From Lachnoclostridium phytofermentans ISDg (GTDB taxonomy: Bacteria; Bacillota; Clostridia; Lachnospirales; Lachnospiraceae), in the NCBI RefSeq assembly GCF_000018685.1, contig NC_010001.1, positions 2,558,001 to 2,622,000 on the forward strand: a stretch of 64,000 nt of DNA. Direction: 5' to 3'. The position numbers were made by a program, and so were the translations under genes. The notes under the pieces were generated by a model that was not told the origin of the DNA, made no database searches, and saw only the letters and a program-made list of their open reading frames with translations. Positions 37,165 to 46,340 of the stretch are shown piece by piece; the first letter of the stretch is position 1; each line of letters begins with the position of its first letter.

Positions 37165-37725
37165 ATGAAGAATTTAGGTACAGTTACGATTGAAACGAAA
37201 CGATTATTATTAAGGCCATTTCGAATAGAAGATGCAAATGCAATGTATACAAATTGGGCTAGTGATGATGACGTAACAAAATACTTAATGTGGCCGTCAC
37301 ATAAAAGTGAAGAAGTTTCTAAAGAATACATAGAATACTTAATCAAGAATTATGAGAATGAAGAAGTATATTGCTGGGGTATCGAGCTAAAAGAACTTCA
37401 TCAATTGATTGGTTCTATCAGTGTAGTACAGCAAAATCCTGAAATCGAAAGTGCACAGATTGGGTATTGTATCGGTAAACCTTGGTGGAAGCTTGGTATA
37501 ACAACGGAAGCATTTCGTGCTATAATACAATTTTTAATGGATGAGGTTGGTATAAATCGAATAGAAGCAAGGCATGATATAAAAAACATATCCTCAGGTA
37601 AAGTTATGGAGCATTGCGGATTGAAGTTGGAAGGTATACATCGGCAATCAGATAAGAATAATCAAGGCATCTGTGATGCCGCTTGGTATGCGCTTTTAAG
37701 GGAAGATTATAAGAGAATGATATAA
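37165..37725 (+). CDS. GNAT-family N-acetyltransferase (RimJ/RimL-like)
   Basis: A 186-residue acetyltransferase: ETKRLLLRPFRIEDANAMY at the N-terminus is the typical RimJ/RimL start, IGYCIGKPWWKLGITTEA holds the acetyl-CoA loop, and IEARHDIKNISSGKVMEHCG is the conserved C-terminal element. It transfers an acetyl group to an amine, either of a protein N-terminus or a small molecule. GGAGG precedes the ATG. Confidence 0.88.
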   Translation: MKNLGTVTIETKRLLLRPFRIEDANAMYTNWASDDDVTKYLMWPSHKSEEVSKEYIEYLIKNYENEEVYCWGIELKELHQLIGSISVVQQNPEIESAQIGYCIGKPWWKLGITTEAFRAIIQFLMDEVGINRIEARHDIKNISSGKVMEHCGLKLEGIHRQSDKNNQGICDAAWYALLREDYKRMI

Positions 37726-37943
37726 TAGAAGAAAAATACATTCATATAAAAAATGAGAGTAGTATAAAAAAGTTTAAGAAATTGATATTAGAAAATAGTA
37801 TTAGAAGTAGCACAAGAAAGTAGCATAGTAAATCATAATAAGAAGTGGTATAGAAAATAAGTATTAGAAAATAGTCGATGTGAATTAAAAGAACTAAAGA
37901 GAAAGCAATAATAAATGAAAAACATAATCGAAAGGGGCTCTTT

Positions 37944-38150
37944 ATGATTGATATAATAATAGGTTTTGTATTTTTATTGCTAGGCTTTAATTGTTACTTT
38001 TCCGAAAAAAATAATCCTTTGGCTTATAAATCACTTCAGCTAAATTCTCATCCATCTATTTGGAAATGGACCAATCGATTTTTTGGAAGATGTTTGATAG
38101 GCGGTTCTTTATTGTGTTTTATATCGTTTTTTTTTACTTCGAATGAATAA
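37944..38150 (+). CDS. small membrane protein, 68 residues
   Basis: Two membrane segments (about 3-17 and 50-64) flank a short polar loop with FSEKNNPLAYKSLQLNSHPS. AAGGGG lies seven bases before the ATG. Unknown function. The 218 bp upstream are A-rich with degenerate AGTATTAGAA-like repeats. Confidence 0.6.
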   Translation: MIDIIIGFVFLLLGFNCYFSEKNNPLAYKSLQLNSHPSIWKWTNRFFGRCLIGGSLLCFISFFFTSNE

Positions 38151-38260
38151 AATTGATGAACGTAAATTACTTTCTTTCATTGAATTATATTATATTGTAT
38201 TATCATTCATAGCTACTGAAATTTACGCATTTGTTAAGAAAAATTCATTAAAGCAAAAAT

Positions 38261-38299
38261 AATAAGTATTCTACGCGAACTTTTACTTATCATAGATAA
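38261..38299 (+). repeat. dispersed hairpin element, copy 9
   Basis: AATAAGTATTCTACGCGAAC then TTTTACTTATCATAGATAA. Confidence 0.6.
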
Positions 38300-38442
38300 T
38301 GGTTGAAAAACGAGAAAATTTCCAATTTGATGATAGTTGAATTTGTAGTAAATAAAGAAAGAACAAGAGAATGTTAGACGTATACTTGAACCTTTTAATA
38401 TTAACTAGCATATGATTTAGTAAAATCATAAGTAGGTATCAT

Positions 38443-39078
38443 ATGGATAATGATATAATATCATTCCAACTGCAACAACCGTTCAGGCAAGAAGAGGCAA
38501 TTCGTGTTTCTGATGCTAGAATTGAGCATATCACAAGAAGTTCTAGCCGAAATGGCATAGTCACAATATCTTATGATGATAGAGTAAATAGAAGATTCAA
38601 TGAGCTGGTCGCACTGATTGTTTCCCCATCAACAGCAATACAGAGTATTTCTGGTCGACGAGTAGATCTAAATGATCTACGCGTTGGTATGAGAGTAAAT
38701 GCTATCTTTTCCTCTAGAATGACACGAAGCATCCCGCCTCAAGCAGCAGCATTTTTAATTGTCGTTAATGATAGAAGAGAGCGTAATGAAGTTACAGAAG
38801 GAAGCATAATAGATGTCAATTTACGTAATAGAACTCTTGATATTAGAGAAACGAGACCTGGTAGAGTTGAATTTGTAGATGAAAGATTTTCTGGAGGTCC
38901 AGGCAGAAACCGCACCACGTTTCAAATAACAAATTCAACTAGGATCGAAGATCGTAGAGGCAGAAGAATTAATCTTAGTAATATAAGGAGAAATGATAGA
39001 GTACGAGTTGAATTTAGAGTTGTGAGAGAACCACGTAGGCCTGACCGTAATGTTGCTCTTTTCATTCAAGTACTGTAA
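38443..39078 (+). CDS. hypothetical protein with two similar beta-rich halves
   Basis: A 211-residue Arg- and Asp-rich soluble protein without signal peptide. Each half ends in a similar block: SGRRVDLNDLRVGMRVNAIF (about residues 69-88) and RRGRRINLSNIRRNDRVRVE (about 170-190), a pattern like small OB-type or DUF5666-like barrels. So it seems to have arisen by internal duplication. The function is unknown. It is a single gene followed by a terminator. Confidence 0.7.
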   Translation: MDNDIISFQLQQPFRQEEAIRVSDARIEHITRSSSRNGIVTISYDDRVNRRFNELVALIVSPSTAIQSISGRRVDLNDLRVGMRVNAIFSSRMTRSIPPQAAAFLIVVNDRRERNEVTEGSIIDVNLRNRTLDIRETRPGRVEFVDERFSGGPGRNRTTFQITNSTRIEDRRGRRINLSNIRRNDRVRVEFRVVREPRRPDRNVALFIQVL

Positions 39079-39243
39079 ATTCATAAAACTCAATTAATAA
39101 TCATTTTTAATTAGATTATTGAAATAAAAAATTTCGCATTGCACATTTTCATAAATTAACAAAGAATGTATTAGTTTATGAACACCTTTTTTAATATTTC
39201 ATTTTGTAATAGTTTTAAAAGTTTTTATAAAAGTATGAAGTAT

Positions 39244-39276
39244 AAAAGACTGGATTTTTTAGTTCCAGTCTTTTTT
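39244..39276 (+). terminator. intrinsic terminator
   Basis: AAAAGACTGGA pairs with TTCCAGTCTTTT and is followed by T. Confidence 0.85.
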
Positions 39277-39390
39277 ATATGCCTACTCAGTTAAAATTTT
39301 ACTTTTATTCAAAATCTCATCCTATAGCTTTATATTCTTCATTTACGCACTTTGCTGTTCTTGTCATACGAAATTACCTAATTTCTATTT

Positions 39391-39424
39391 AACCATGCTT
39401 AAAATCGATTTTAGAGCGTGGTTA
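39391..39424. other. near-perfect hairpin
   Basis: AACCATGCTTAAAATC pairs with GATTTTAGAGCGTGGTT with one bulge, then ATTTTT. It is a possible second terminator in the 39079-39737 gap. Confidence 0.5.
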
Positions 39425-39597
39425 ATTTTTACATATCTTAAAAATGACAGATTTTTTTTTCTTTATATTAAAATGTTATTAATACGTAGTCTAACGTAAT
39501 CCAAGTAAGGTATCTAAGATGAATCATAAGATATCTAAAATAAATTCTAAACATCTAAAATTAATACTAAGATAGTATTTCTGTATCCATCAATAAA

Positions 39598-39695
39598 GTT
39601 CGTATAATCATCATTATACGAACATGTCTGATTTTAAGCCTGTTTCAGAGATGGCATTTATATTATACGAACTTTAGTATTGTTATTTAACGAAC
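39598..39695. promoter_or_regulatory. loxP-like inverted repeat and extra half-sites before the recombinase gene
   Basis: GTTCGTATA (39598-39606) and TATACGAAC (39615-39623) are perfect 9-bp arms around the 8-bp asymmetric spacer ATCATCAT. Counting the spacer ends as arms, the repeat is 11 bp around CATC. Two more half-sites follow in the same direction as the right arm: ATTATACGAAC (39662-39672) and the weaker ATTTAACGAAC (39685-39695). The arm-spacer-arm layout is that of a tyrosine recombinase core site. It ends 42 bp before the recombinase ATG, so it may also be an autoregulatory operator. Confidence 0.65.
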
Positions 39696-39737
39696 TTACA
39701 TTTATAATAGAAGATAGTAAAGAAAGGATATGTAAAA

Positions 39738-40319
39738 ATGGCAAACAAAAAAACTTTAGCATTAACAAGAGAGCAATACATATTAATTATTCAAACAATC
39801 AAAGAGGGATTTATAAGAGAAGATGGTAGTGTATTTAAACCAAACGAGAGATTAGCTACCATATTAACATTAGAAGCTAATTTAGGAATTCGAATTTCCG
39901 ATATACTTCAACTAAAATTAACTAGTATCGTAAAAGACGGTGATCGATACCGTTTGGATATCATAGAACAAAAAACCGGGAAAAAAAGAGAATTCACTGT
40001 AATGTTAGAAATCTATACTTTTATCCAGGAGTATGCATTGAATTTTGGAATTAGTCCTAGAGCAAAGTTATTTGATATTTCCGAACGTGCGGTTCAAAAA
40101 CAATTAAAGATTGCTGCAGATCATTTAGGTTTACAAGGTATATCCACTCACTCGTTTCGTAAATTCTTTGCTACTGAAATTTACTTAAATAATAATGCAA
40201 ACATAGAGTTAGTACGAATTCTATTACAACAATCCTCAAGTACAACAACCCAGCGTTACATTGGTATTCAACGACAAGATATAGAACAAGCATTAGCAAA
40301 TCATATATGTTTAGTTTAA
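39738..40319 (+). CDS. minimal tyrosine recombinase (catalytic domain only)
   Basis: A 193-residue tyrosine recombinase without the N-terminal core-binding domain, about the size of FimB/FimE-type invertases. Active-site residues: R52 in LGIRISD, K79 in EQKTGKK, H138 and R141 in STHSFRKFFA, and nucleophile Y174 in TTQRYIGI. The second His (or Trp) of the LGHSS motif is Gln here (LLQQSSS), an unusual change that could lower activity. GAAAGGA precedes the ATG. No phage or transposon genes are near; the upstream loxP-like site is the obvious substrate candidate. Confidence 0.88.
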   Translation: MANKKTLALTREQYILIIQTIKEGFIREDGSVFKPNERLATILTLEANLGIRISDILQLKLTSIVKDGDRYRLDIIEQKTGKKREFTVMLEIYTFIQEYALNFGISPRAKLFDISERAVQKQLKIAADHLGLQGISTHSFRKFFATEIYLNNNANIELVRILLQQSSSTTTQRYIGIQRQDIEQALANHICLV

Positions 40320-40342
40320 TTAACATGTTTAGTTTAATTAAC
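40307..40342 (+). repeat. perfect 18-bp tandem duplication at the recombinase stop codon
   Basis: ATGTTTAGTTTAATTAAC occurs twice in a row; the first copy contains the recombinase stop codon. Confidence 0.85.
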
Positions 40343-40469
40343 GTTCATAGTATACATTCCATTCTAAAAGTGTATGCTGTCAAATTCAAATTTAAATTGA
40401 TGATTTTCGAACAATTGTTCTTCCGTGTAAAAAAGTACACATTACTTTATAAATAATCAGGAGATATCA

Positions 40470-40592
40470 ATGGAAGAGTGTAGACTTACAATGAAAAGCT
40501 GCTGCCAAGAACGTTTTTCACCAGTTATAGCAGAGATTAATAGAATATTAATTTCAAAACAAGCCACAATCCTAGTCGCTATTGATGGATAA
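40470..40592 (+). pseudogene. N-terminal stub of a uridine-kinase-like gene
   Basis: A 40-residue frame with an AGGAGA ribosome site, ending SKQATILVAIDG and then a stop. The end is the strand that normally leads into a P-loop (VAIDGxxGSGKT) in uridine kinase-like proteins, so the gene was cut right at the P-loop. No remainder is found downstream before the terminator. Confidence 0.5.
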
Positions 40593-40598
40593 TAGATC

Positions 40599-40642
40599 AC
40601 AAAAATAGGTTGAAAAAATAAAGTTTTTTCAACCTATTTTTA
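40599..40642. terminator. bidirectional terminator
   Basis: AAAAATAGGTTGAAAAAA pairs with TTTTTTCAACCTATTTTT around five bases; it serves the glycerate kinase gene on the minus strand. Confidence 0.85.
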
Positions 40643-40669
40643 GAAAATCGTGATATTGTAGTTATTCAC

Positions 40670-41902
40670 TTATCTTTTTATCAGCAGCACAGATAAATCA
40701 TTCACATTCGTACCCGTAGGACCCGTCATAATTAATCCATCGCATGCTTGTAATGCATAATAAGCATTATTCTGTTCTAGGGTATCAAATATTGATATCC
40801 CTCTTTCTTCAAGTGCTCTCTGTGTATTAGTATCAACATAACCCCCTGCAGCATCCGTAGGTCCATCGGTACCATCAGAACCTATGGAAAATATCGCAAC
40901 ATCCTGCAAACCAGCAATTCCCACTGCAGATGCTAATACTAATTCTTGATTTCTACCACCTAATCCATTGCCTTTTAGATGAACAACTGTTTCACCGCCG
41001 GCAATAAAGGCGAGAGATTTTTCTGTATTATTATAATGCTGTGCGATAGAAGCGAGAAAACTACCGGCCTCCCTAGCCTCACAGCTAAGACTGCTAGTTA
41101 ATACAATTGGTTCATAACCTAATTCCTCACATTTTCTTTTTGCAGCTTCACAAAGTTGTGATACACTTCCTGTAATTTCTGTTGTAACATTATTTAATTC
41201 ATGAATAGGTTCTATACTTAATAATTCATTGATTTCCTTTGAAACCGTTAATCCATATCTTTTTAAAATCTCTCTTGCTTGTTCAGAAGTGGAATTATCC
41301 GGATAAGCTGGTCCTGATGCAATCATATCTAGTGGGTCCCCAATAATATCCGATAATACAACGGAAAACACCTTAGCTGGCTCACATAACTTTGCGAATT
41401 TACCACCTTTAACAGCAGATAAACGTTTCCGTATGGTATTCATTTCGACAATATTAGCACCACTGGCAAGTAATTCTTTTGTTAAGTTCTCAAGCATTTC
41501 ATTAGGAATCAAAGGCTTTTCAAATAGTGCCGAACCACCGCCAGAGATGAGAAATAGCACTGTATCCTCAGATGTTAGTCCTTGTACTAGCTTGATTGCT
41601 TCTTCAGTAGCTTTGAATGAATTTGCATCTGGAACCGGATGCCCTGCTTCATAGATACGGACATGAGGCAAATTTCCTTTCGCGTGGTCATACTTTGTAA
41701 TAACTACGCCATCGTCAATTCGGTCACTAAGTATTTCACAAGCGGTCTTTGCCATAGACCAAGCAGCTTTGCCAATTGCTATAAGCAGTAGCTTGCCGTC
41801 TGAAAATCCATGTCCCTCTAAAGCTTTTTTTACTGCATTGTCTGGAAGTGCTGCTTTAATCGCTGCATCAATTATAAGCTGTGCATCATTTCTAATATTC
41901 AA
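40670..41902 (-). CDS. glycerate 2-kinase (GckA/TtuD family)
   Basis: A DUF4147/MOFRL-type glycerate kinase of about 410 residues that phosphorylates D-glycerate to 2-phosphoglycerate. Visible motifs are IAIGKAAWSMAKTA, FLISGGGSALFEKP, GGETVVHLKGNGLGGRNQEL and IGSDGTDGPTDAAGGYVD. The frame opens at TTG 41920, but AGGAG correctly spaced before TTG 41902 favours the latter; either way it starts with TTG. It lies 80 bp after the GntP-type permease on the same strand, so the two form an uptake-and-phosphorylation operon for glycerate or a related sugar acid. Confidence 0.88.
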   Translation of the reverse strand: MNIRNDAQLIIDAAIKAALPDNAVKKALEGHGFSDGKLLLIAIGKAAWSMAKTACEILSDRIDDGVVITKYDHAKGNLPHVRIYEAGHPVPDANSFKATEEAIKLVQGLTSEDTVLFLISGGGSALFEKPLIPNEMLENLTKELLASGANIVEMNTIRKRLSAVKGGKFAKLCEPAKVFSVVLSDIIGDPLDMIASGPAYPDNSTSEQAREILKRYGLTVSKEINELLSIEPIHELNNVTTEITGSVSQLCEAAKRKCEELGYEPIVLTSSLSCEAREAGSFLASIAQHYNNTEKSLAFIAGGETVVHLKGNGLGGRNQELVLASAVGIAGLQDVAIFSIGSDGTDGPTDAAGGYVDTNTQRALEERGISIFDTLEQNNAYYALQACDGLIMTGPTGTNVNDLSVLLIKR

Positions 41903-41982
41903 GAAAACGGCTCCTCTCAAATTAATTTTTTTAGAAAGAACGCCAAAGCGTATGCTCTGGCGCGCTTAAAGTATATGTATAT

Positions 41983-43350
41983 TTAACGAATGAATAGATA
42001 AACAATATAAACGTTGATGATTGCGGCAATACCCATGATAAGAGTTCCCAATGTCTGAGTCTTATATCCATCTTCAACTTTCATCTCACCAAAGTTAGTA
42101 ACTACCCAGAAATAACTATCATTTGCATGTGAAACTGTCATCGCACCTGCGCCAATTGCTATTACTGTTAAAGCTGCAAGTGGAGAAGTAGCAAGGCCAA
42201 TTGTTGATAACATTGGTGCAATAATACCTGCTGTAGTTGTTAAAGCAACTGTAGATGAGCCTTGAGCTGTTTTTAATATTGCAGCTAATAAGAATGGGAA
42301 CAATAATCCCAAAGTAGCTAACGCATTCGAATTTGATTTAATAAAATCTACCATTGAAGTAGAAGCGATTACATTACCTAAAACACCACCAGCTGCAGTA
42401 ATGAATAAAATTGGTCCAGTTACTTTTAAAGTATCATTAGTGATTTCATTAAATTCTTTTGATTTCTTCTGACTAACCAGGAGGATTAAGCCAAATATAA
42501 CACCTACTGCGATAGCAATAATAGGAGTACCAAGGAAAGTGATAACTGCTACAGATTTTCCAGCCATTGCAAGAGCAGAGGAGAGGCCCATAAGTACAAT
42601 AGGAAGAATAATTGGAGCAAAAGATAAGAATCCGCTCGGTAGTTTTCCATAGCTAGCTACTAATTCTTCATATGTTTGAACGATTTCACCGCCATCATTA
42701 TCTGCTTCATCCATCGCTTTTACTTTCTTTCCAATATACTTTGCAAAGAAGTAACTTACAATTAAAGGTAAGATAGAACAAATAGCACCAAAAAACATTA
42801 CTAATAATAGATTTGTATCTTGTCCAAGGCCTTCATAAAGTGTATTTGCAGCAGCAATAGGACCTGGTGTAGGTGGAATAAAGCAATGTGAAATATAAAG
42901 TCCCATGGAAAGAGCTACTGTACAAGCAACAGAAGACTTCATTGTACGTTTTACAAGTGCCTTGCGAATAGGATTTAAAATTACAAAACCACTATCGCAG
43001 AAAACCGGAATTGAAACAATCCATCCCATAATAAGCATTGCCAATTCAGGATTTTTCTTACCAACTAGACGAACAACGCAGTCAGCCATCTTAAGTGCTG
43101 CACCTGTCTTTTCAAGCAATGTACCAATTAATGCACCTAAAATGATTACGATACCAATACTCTTGAAAGTATTGCTAAATCCCGTACCAATGACACCCGG
43201 AATGTCGGTAAGCGGAATTCCTGCAACAATTCCAAACAATAGAGATATGGTCATAATCGAGATAAATGGGTGAATCTTTAGCTTCGAGATTGCAACAATC
43301 ATAATAATAATTGCAATGACAAAAGCAATAATTAATGGTATACCTGACAT
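41983..43350 (-). CDS. GntP-family gluconate/glycerate:H+ symporter
   Basis: A 455-residue polytopic permease with about 12-14 hydrophobic segments. Family signatures include HPFISIMTISLLFGIVAGIP, the SHCFIPPTPGPIAAA stretch and SHANDSYFWVVTNF near the C-terminus. It imports gluconate, glycerate or similar acids with protons. The start at 43350 has GGAGG; the frame extends 12 codons upstream without a better site. With the glycerate kinase downstream, glycerate is the most likely substrate. A CdaR-type regulator typical of this pathway lies 8 kb away. Confidence 0.9.
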   Translation of the reverse strand: MSGIPLIIAFVIAIIIMIVAISKLKIHPFISIMTISLLFGIVAGIPLTDIPGVIGTGFSNTFKSIGIVIILGALIGTLLEKTGAALKMADCVVRLVGKKNPELAMLIMGWIVSIPVFCDSGFVILNPIRKALVKRTMKSSVACTVALSMGLYISHCFIPPTPGPIAAANTLYEGLGQDTNLLLVMFFGAICSILPLIVSYFFAKYIGKKVKAMDEADNDGGEIVQTYEELVASYGKLPSGFLSFAPIILPIVLMGLSSALAMAGKSVAVITFLGTPIIAIAVGVIFGLILLVSQKKSKEFNEITNDTLKVTGPILFITAAGGVLGNVIASTSMVDFIKSNSNALATLGLLFPFLLAAILKTAQGSSTVALTTTAGIIAPMLSTIGLATSPLAALTVIAIGAGAMTVSHANDSYFWVVTNFGEMKVEDGYKTQTLGTLIMGIAAIINVYIVYLFIR

Positions 43351-43386
43351 AACAAAATCCTCCTTCAATATGTTTGGATAATCCAA

Positions 43387-44116
43387 CGTAAACCACCAAG
43401 AATTATCTTATTCATATCTTACATGAGAAAGGAAATATTCACAATGTCGTAGGTACCAAATATTATTGTTAATCATTGTTACAGAGAACATATTTAGAAG
43501 CATATTCTCTGTTTTCGTGTACATTGAAGAATTCTAGGCCACAAGATGTAAAAAAAATAAGTATCAGATGTCACCCATATAATTATAAAATTATTTTAAT
43601 GAACATAACTATGAATTTAGAATATATATGGTCTCCATCGAGTATTCATAATATTATTATGTAAACTATCTGGTACTAGCTTAAGAATATTATCAGTAAG
43701 CAAAGCAGAATAGTATTGATGATTTCATTCAGCTTTTTTCCATATATGATTATGAACACTTAAGAAATATGTCTTTATGATATTTCAGTTTTAATAATAC
43801 TTAAAATTATTTTTTGATATTTTAGTATCAACAAATACTTAAAGAAAATATCAAGTTCCCAGTTTAATCCAAATACCGCAATGATTGACATATAGTCAGC
43901 AATGAATGAAAAGCACATATTTACTGATTATGGTAACATGGAAATAACAAAAGCTGATCGGACACATCATTTAACAATTCATTATAGCAAACATATTTAT
44001 AAAAGTGAAATAAGAAGTTATTAATTTCGTTAAAAAAAGGAGGGGTTTACAAAGATAATATGCAAATAGTGTGTAGGTAAGCGGTAGCAAAACTAATTAA
44101 TTAGGAGGGGAATATA
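43387..44116. other. gap between the permease and GH11 genes, no gene seen
   Basis: It contains a hairpin ACAGAGAA/TTCTCTGT with T residues (43481-43515) and AT-rich sequence with repeated AATACTTAAA-like words (43795-43845). A possible catabolite-control site near the right end is listed separately. A 62-codon open frame at 43476 has no ribosome site and starts inside the hairpin. Confidence 0.5.
44076..44089 (+). promoter_or_regulatory. possible cre (CcpA) site before the GH11 xylanase
   Basis: GGTAAGCGGTAGCA matches the consensus TGNAANCGNWNNCA at all but the first position, 28 bp before the xylanase ATG. Carbon catabolite control of a xylanase would make sense, but a single near-match can be chance. 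Confidence 0.35.
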
Positions 44117-44755
44117 ATGTTTAAATTAAATAAGAAAGTTTTTGCATTAGTTTCTGTAATTGCATTAGGTTTTTCTAGCTTATTTACATCAACTGCTCAT
44201 GCAGCAACTGATTACTGGCAGAATTGGACTGATGGTGGTGGAACAGTGAACGCTACCAATGGTTCTGGTGGTAACTACAGTGTTAACTGGACGAATTGTG
44301 GTAATTTTGTTGTAGGTAAAGGTTGGGGTACTGGAAATGCATCAAGAGTTGTAAATTACAATGCTGGTGTATTTTCACCATCTGGTAATGGTTATTTAAC
44401 TTTCTATGGTTGGACGAGAAATTCACTCATTGAATATTATGTTGTTGATAGTTGGGGTACTTATAGACCAACTGGAACTTTAAAGGGTACAGTTTCTAGC
44501 GATGGTGGAACATATGATATTTATACAAGTACGAGAACTAATGCACCTTCCATCGATGGTACTCAGACTTTCCAACAATACTGGAGTGTTAGACAGTCTA
44601 AGAGAGCTACCGGAAGTAACGTAGCAATTACTTTTAGTAACCATGTTAATGCTTGGAAGAGTAAAGGAATGAACTTAGGAAGCAGCTGGGCTTATCAAGC
44701 ATTATGCGTAGAAGGATATCAAAGCAGTGGTAGTGCTAATGTAACGGTTTGGTAA
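44117..44755 (+). CDS. secreted GH11 endo-1,4-beta-xylanase
   Basis: A 212-residue xylanase that cuts the backbone of xylan outside the cell. A classic signal peptide ends with AHA-A (cleavage after about residue 29). The beta-jelly-roll has the nucleophile E106 in SLIEYYVV and acid/base E199 in [11 protein letters not shown]. The thumb motif is [12 protein letters not shown]. It is a single catalytic module with no binding domain or anchor, so it is released. AGGAGGGG precedes the ATG. Confidence 0.96.
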   Translation: MFKLNKKVFALVSVIALGFSSLFTSTAHAATDYWQNWTDGGGTVNATNGSGGNYSVNWTNCGNFVVGKGWGTGNASRVVNYNAGVFSPSGNGYLTFYGWTRNSLIEYYVVDSWGTYRPTGTLKGTVSSDGGTYDIYTSTRTNAPSIDGTQTFQQYWSVRQSKRATGSNVAITFSNHVNAWKSKGMNLGSSWAYQALCVEGYQSSGSANVTVW

Positions 44756-44823
44756 CAAATCTGTTCCTAGTAGCAAACACCATTTGATCATTAACAATTA
44801 TAAATAGTTAAATTTTGATTAGC

Positions 44824-44845
44824 TGTCTTCTATATTTAGAAGACA
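44824..44845. other. perfect hairpin after the GH11 gene
   Basis: TGTCTTCTA, four bases, TAGAAGACA. No T run follows, so it may protect the mRNA 3' end rather than terminate. Confidence 0.5.
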
Positions 44846-45025
44846 CCTAGATATCATAAGCTTACCTACATACTACTTGCATATTATCATTTAATATCGA
44901 AGTATGGGTACAAGAGAGTCCTTTAATAATTAATTTATTTTATTAGTAAAATACAAACTCATCTTTTGGAACTTAAATAGTGTTCCTAAATTCGATAAAT
45001 CGAATTATTAAAAGGAGATATTTTA

Positions 45026-45856
45026 ATGAGAAAACTATCTTATATACTTTTTATCTTCCTAATAACACTTCTAAGTGCTTGCTCGAAAAACTCTTCTGAT
45101 GGATTGATACTAATTAAAGGCGGTACATTTGAAAATACTAACTCAAATCACTATGATAAACAAGAAACAATACCGGACTTTTATATTGGTAAATACGAAA
45201 TAACTCAAAAAGAATGGACAGAGGTTATGGGTAGTAACCCCTCAAATTTTAAAGGTGATAATTTACCTGTCGAAACAGTAAGTTGGTATGACTGTATCGA
45301 ATATTGTAACAAGAGGAGTCTAAAGGAAGGCTTAGAACCGTACTACAATATAGATAAGAACACGATAGACCCTAATAATATGAGCGAATACGATAGTGTC
45401 AAATGGATTGTAACCATCAATGATGGAGCCAATGGATACCGATTGCCAACCGAAGCAGAATGGGAATATGCTGCGAGTGGTGGTAGTAAAAGTAAAAATT
45501 ATAAATACAGCGGAAATAACGAAGTAGATAAAGTAGGTTGGTTCTGGAGAAATGCAGGAAATACATATTTAACAGGCGACTGGACTTGGGCTATTGTAGA
45601 ATATAACAAAAATTCTACGAAAACAATTGGAGAGAAGAACGCCAATGAGTTAGGATTATATGATATGTCAGGCAATGTAAGAGAATGGTGCTTTGATTGG
45701 TACGAAGACGCGGAACAAAGCAGTGGCTTTTACCGTGTTTGGAAAGGTGGCGGCTGGATGGGAGATTCCAAGTGTTGTGAGATCTCTTATCGAGGCAAGT
45801 TTGAAGCCAATGGCTTTGGAGCTGATCATGGATTTAGAGTGTGTAGAAATAAGTAA
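45026..45856 (+). CDS. lipoprotein with formylglycine-generating-enzyme-like (SUMF1) domain
   Basis: A 276-residue exported lipoprotein: the signal ends in LSAC, then ILIKGGTFENTN opens an FGE-sulfatase/SUMF1-type domain with YEITQKEWTEVMGSNPS, LPVETVSWYDCIEYCN, YRLPTEAEWEYAASGG, GNVREWCFDWY and GFRVCRNK. True FGE oxidises a Cys in sulfatases. Many bacterial members are non-catalytic binding domains, and no sulfatase gene is nearby, so a catalytic role is doubtful. AAAGGAG precedes the ATG. It lies between two xylanase genes and may assist at the cell surface (inference). Confidence 0.85.
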   Translation: MRKLSYILFIFLITLLSACSKNSSDGLILIKGGTFENTNSNHYDKQETIPDFYIGKYEITQKEWTEVMGSNPSNFKGDNLPVETVSWYDCIEYCNKRSLKEGLEPYYNIDKNTIDPNNMSEYDSVKWIVTINDGANGYRLPTEAEWEYAASGGSKSKNYKYSGNNEVDKVGWFWRNAGNTYLTGDWTWAIVEYNKNSTKTIGEKNANELGLYDMSGNVREWCFDWYEDAEQSSGFYRVWKGGGWMGDSKCCEISYRGKFEANGFGADHGFRVCRNK

Positions 45857-45926
45857 TTCCTATAACCAAAGCGGATGTTAGAAAGAATATCATTACTATT
45901 GCCGTTTAGGTAGTCGTAGAGCATAA

Positions 45927-45963
45927 AACAGATACCCGGTTCATCACAGAGGTATCTGTTTTT
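45927..45963 (+). terminator. intrinsic terminator after the FGE-like gene
   Basis: AACAGATACC pairs with GGTATCTGTT and is followed by T. Confidence 0.85.
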
Positions 45964-46094
45964 GCTTATAAATTTAATTGTAACAAAGTACGCTATCGAA
46001 TTCTTCACGTTGAGAGTTCTCATTATGTACGTTTCTAAATTCACAATATGGATTTAGGAAAGTAATTTCCATTTTTCACTTCACCAATAACTAT

Positions 46095-46244
46095 TTAATA
46101 TCTTTTGTTTTGTTCCAACCAAATATTCAGTGCTTTATTTAATTTGATTAAAACAATGATGAATAGAACAAAGCTAAATATTCCCATCAAATATAATAAT
46201 AGACCTATAAAAGAAAACGCCGAAAAAATAGCCGTGCCAGCCAT
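46095..46244 (-). CDS. small membrane protein, 49 residues
   Basis: ATG 46244 is preceded by a strong GGAGGTAGGA site. The product has one long or two short hydrophobic segments (IFSAFSFIGLLLYLMGIFSF and VLFIIVLIKL) and ends with the polar NKALNIWLEQNKRY. The pattern of a hydrophobic stretch followed by KLNKALNIWLEQN is common in tiny clostridial membrane proteins. It lies 96 bp after the AraC-type gene on the same strand. The opposite strand is also open here but has no ribosome site. Confidence 0.6.
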   Translation of the reverse strand: MAGTAIFSAFSFIGLLLYLMGIFSFVLFIIVLIKLNKALNIWLEQNKRY

Positions 46245-46340
46245 GCCTTTCCTACCTCCTTACATATATTGTAATAATTATAGCATGATAGGACGGTAAA
46301 TACTACGATAGTTTTAGAGATCATAATCGATCTCCCATTT

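Noticed and set aside
43476..43664. A 62-codon ORF before the GH11 gene
   Set aside because: Starts within a hairpin, has no ribosome site and no protein-like pattern.
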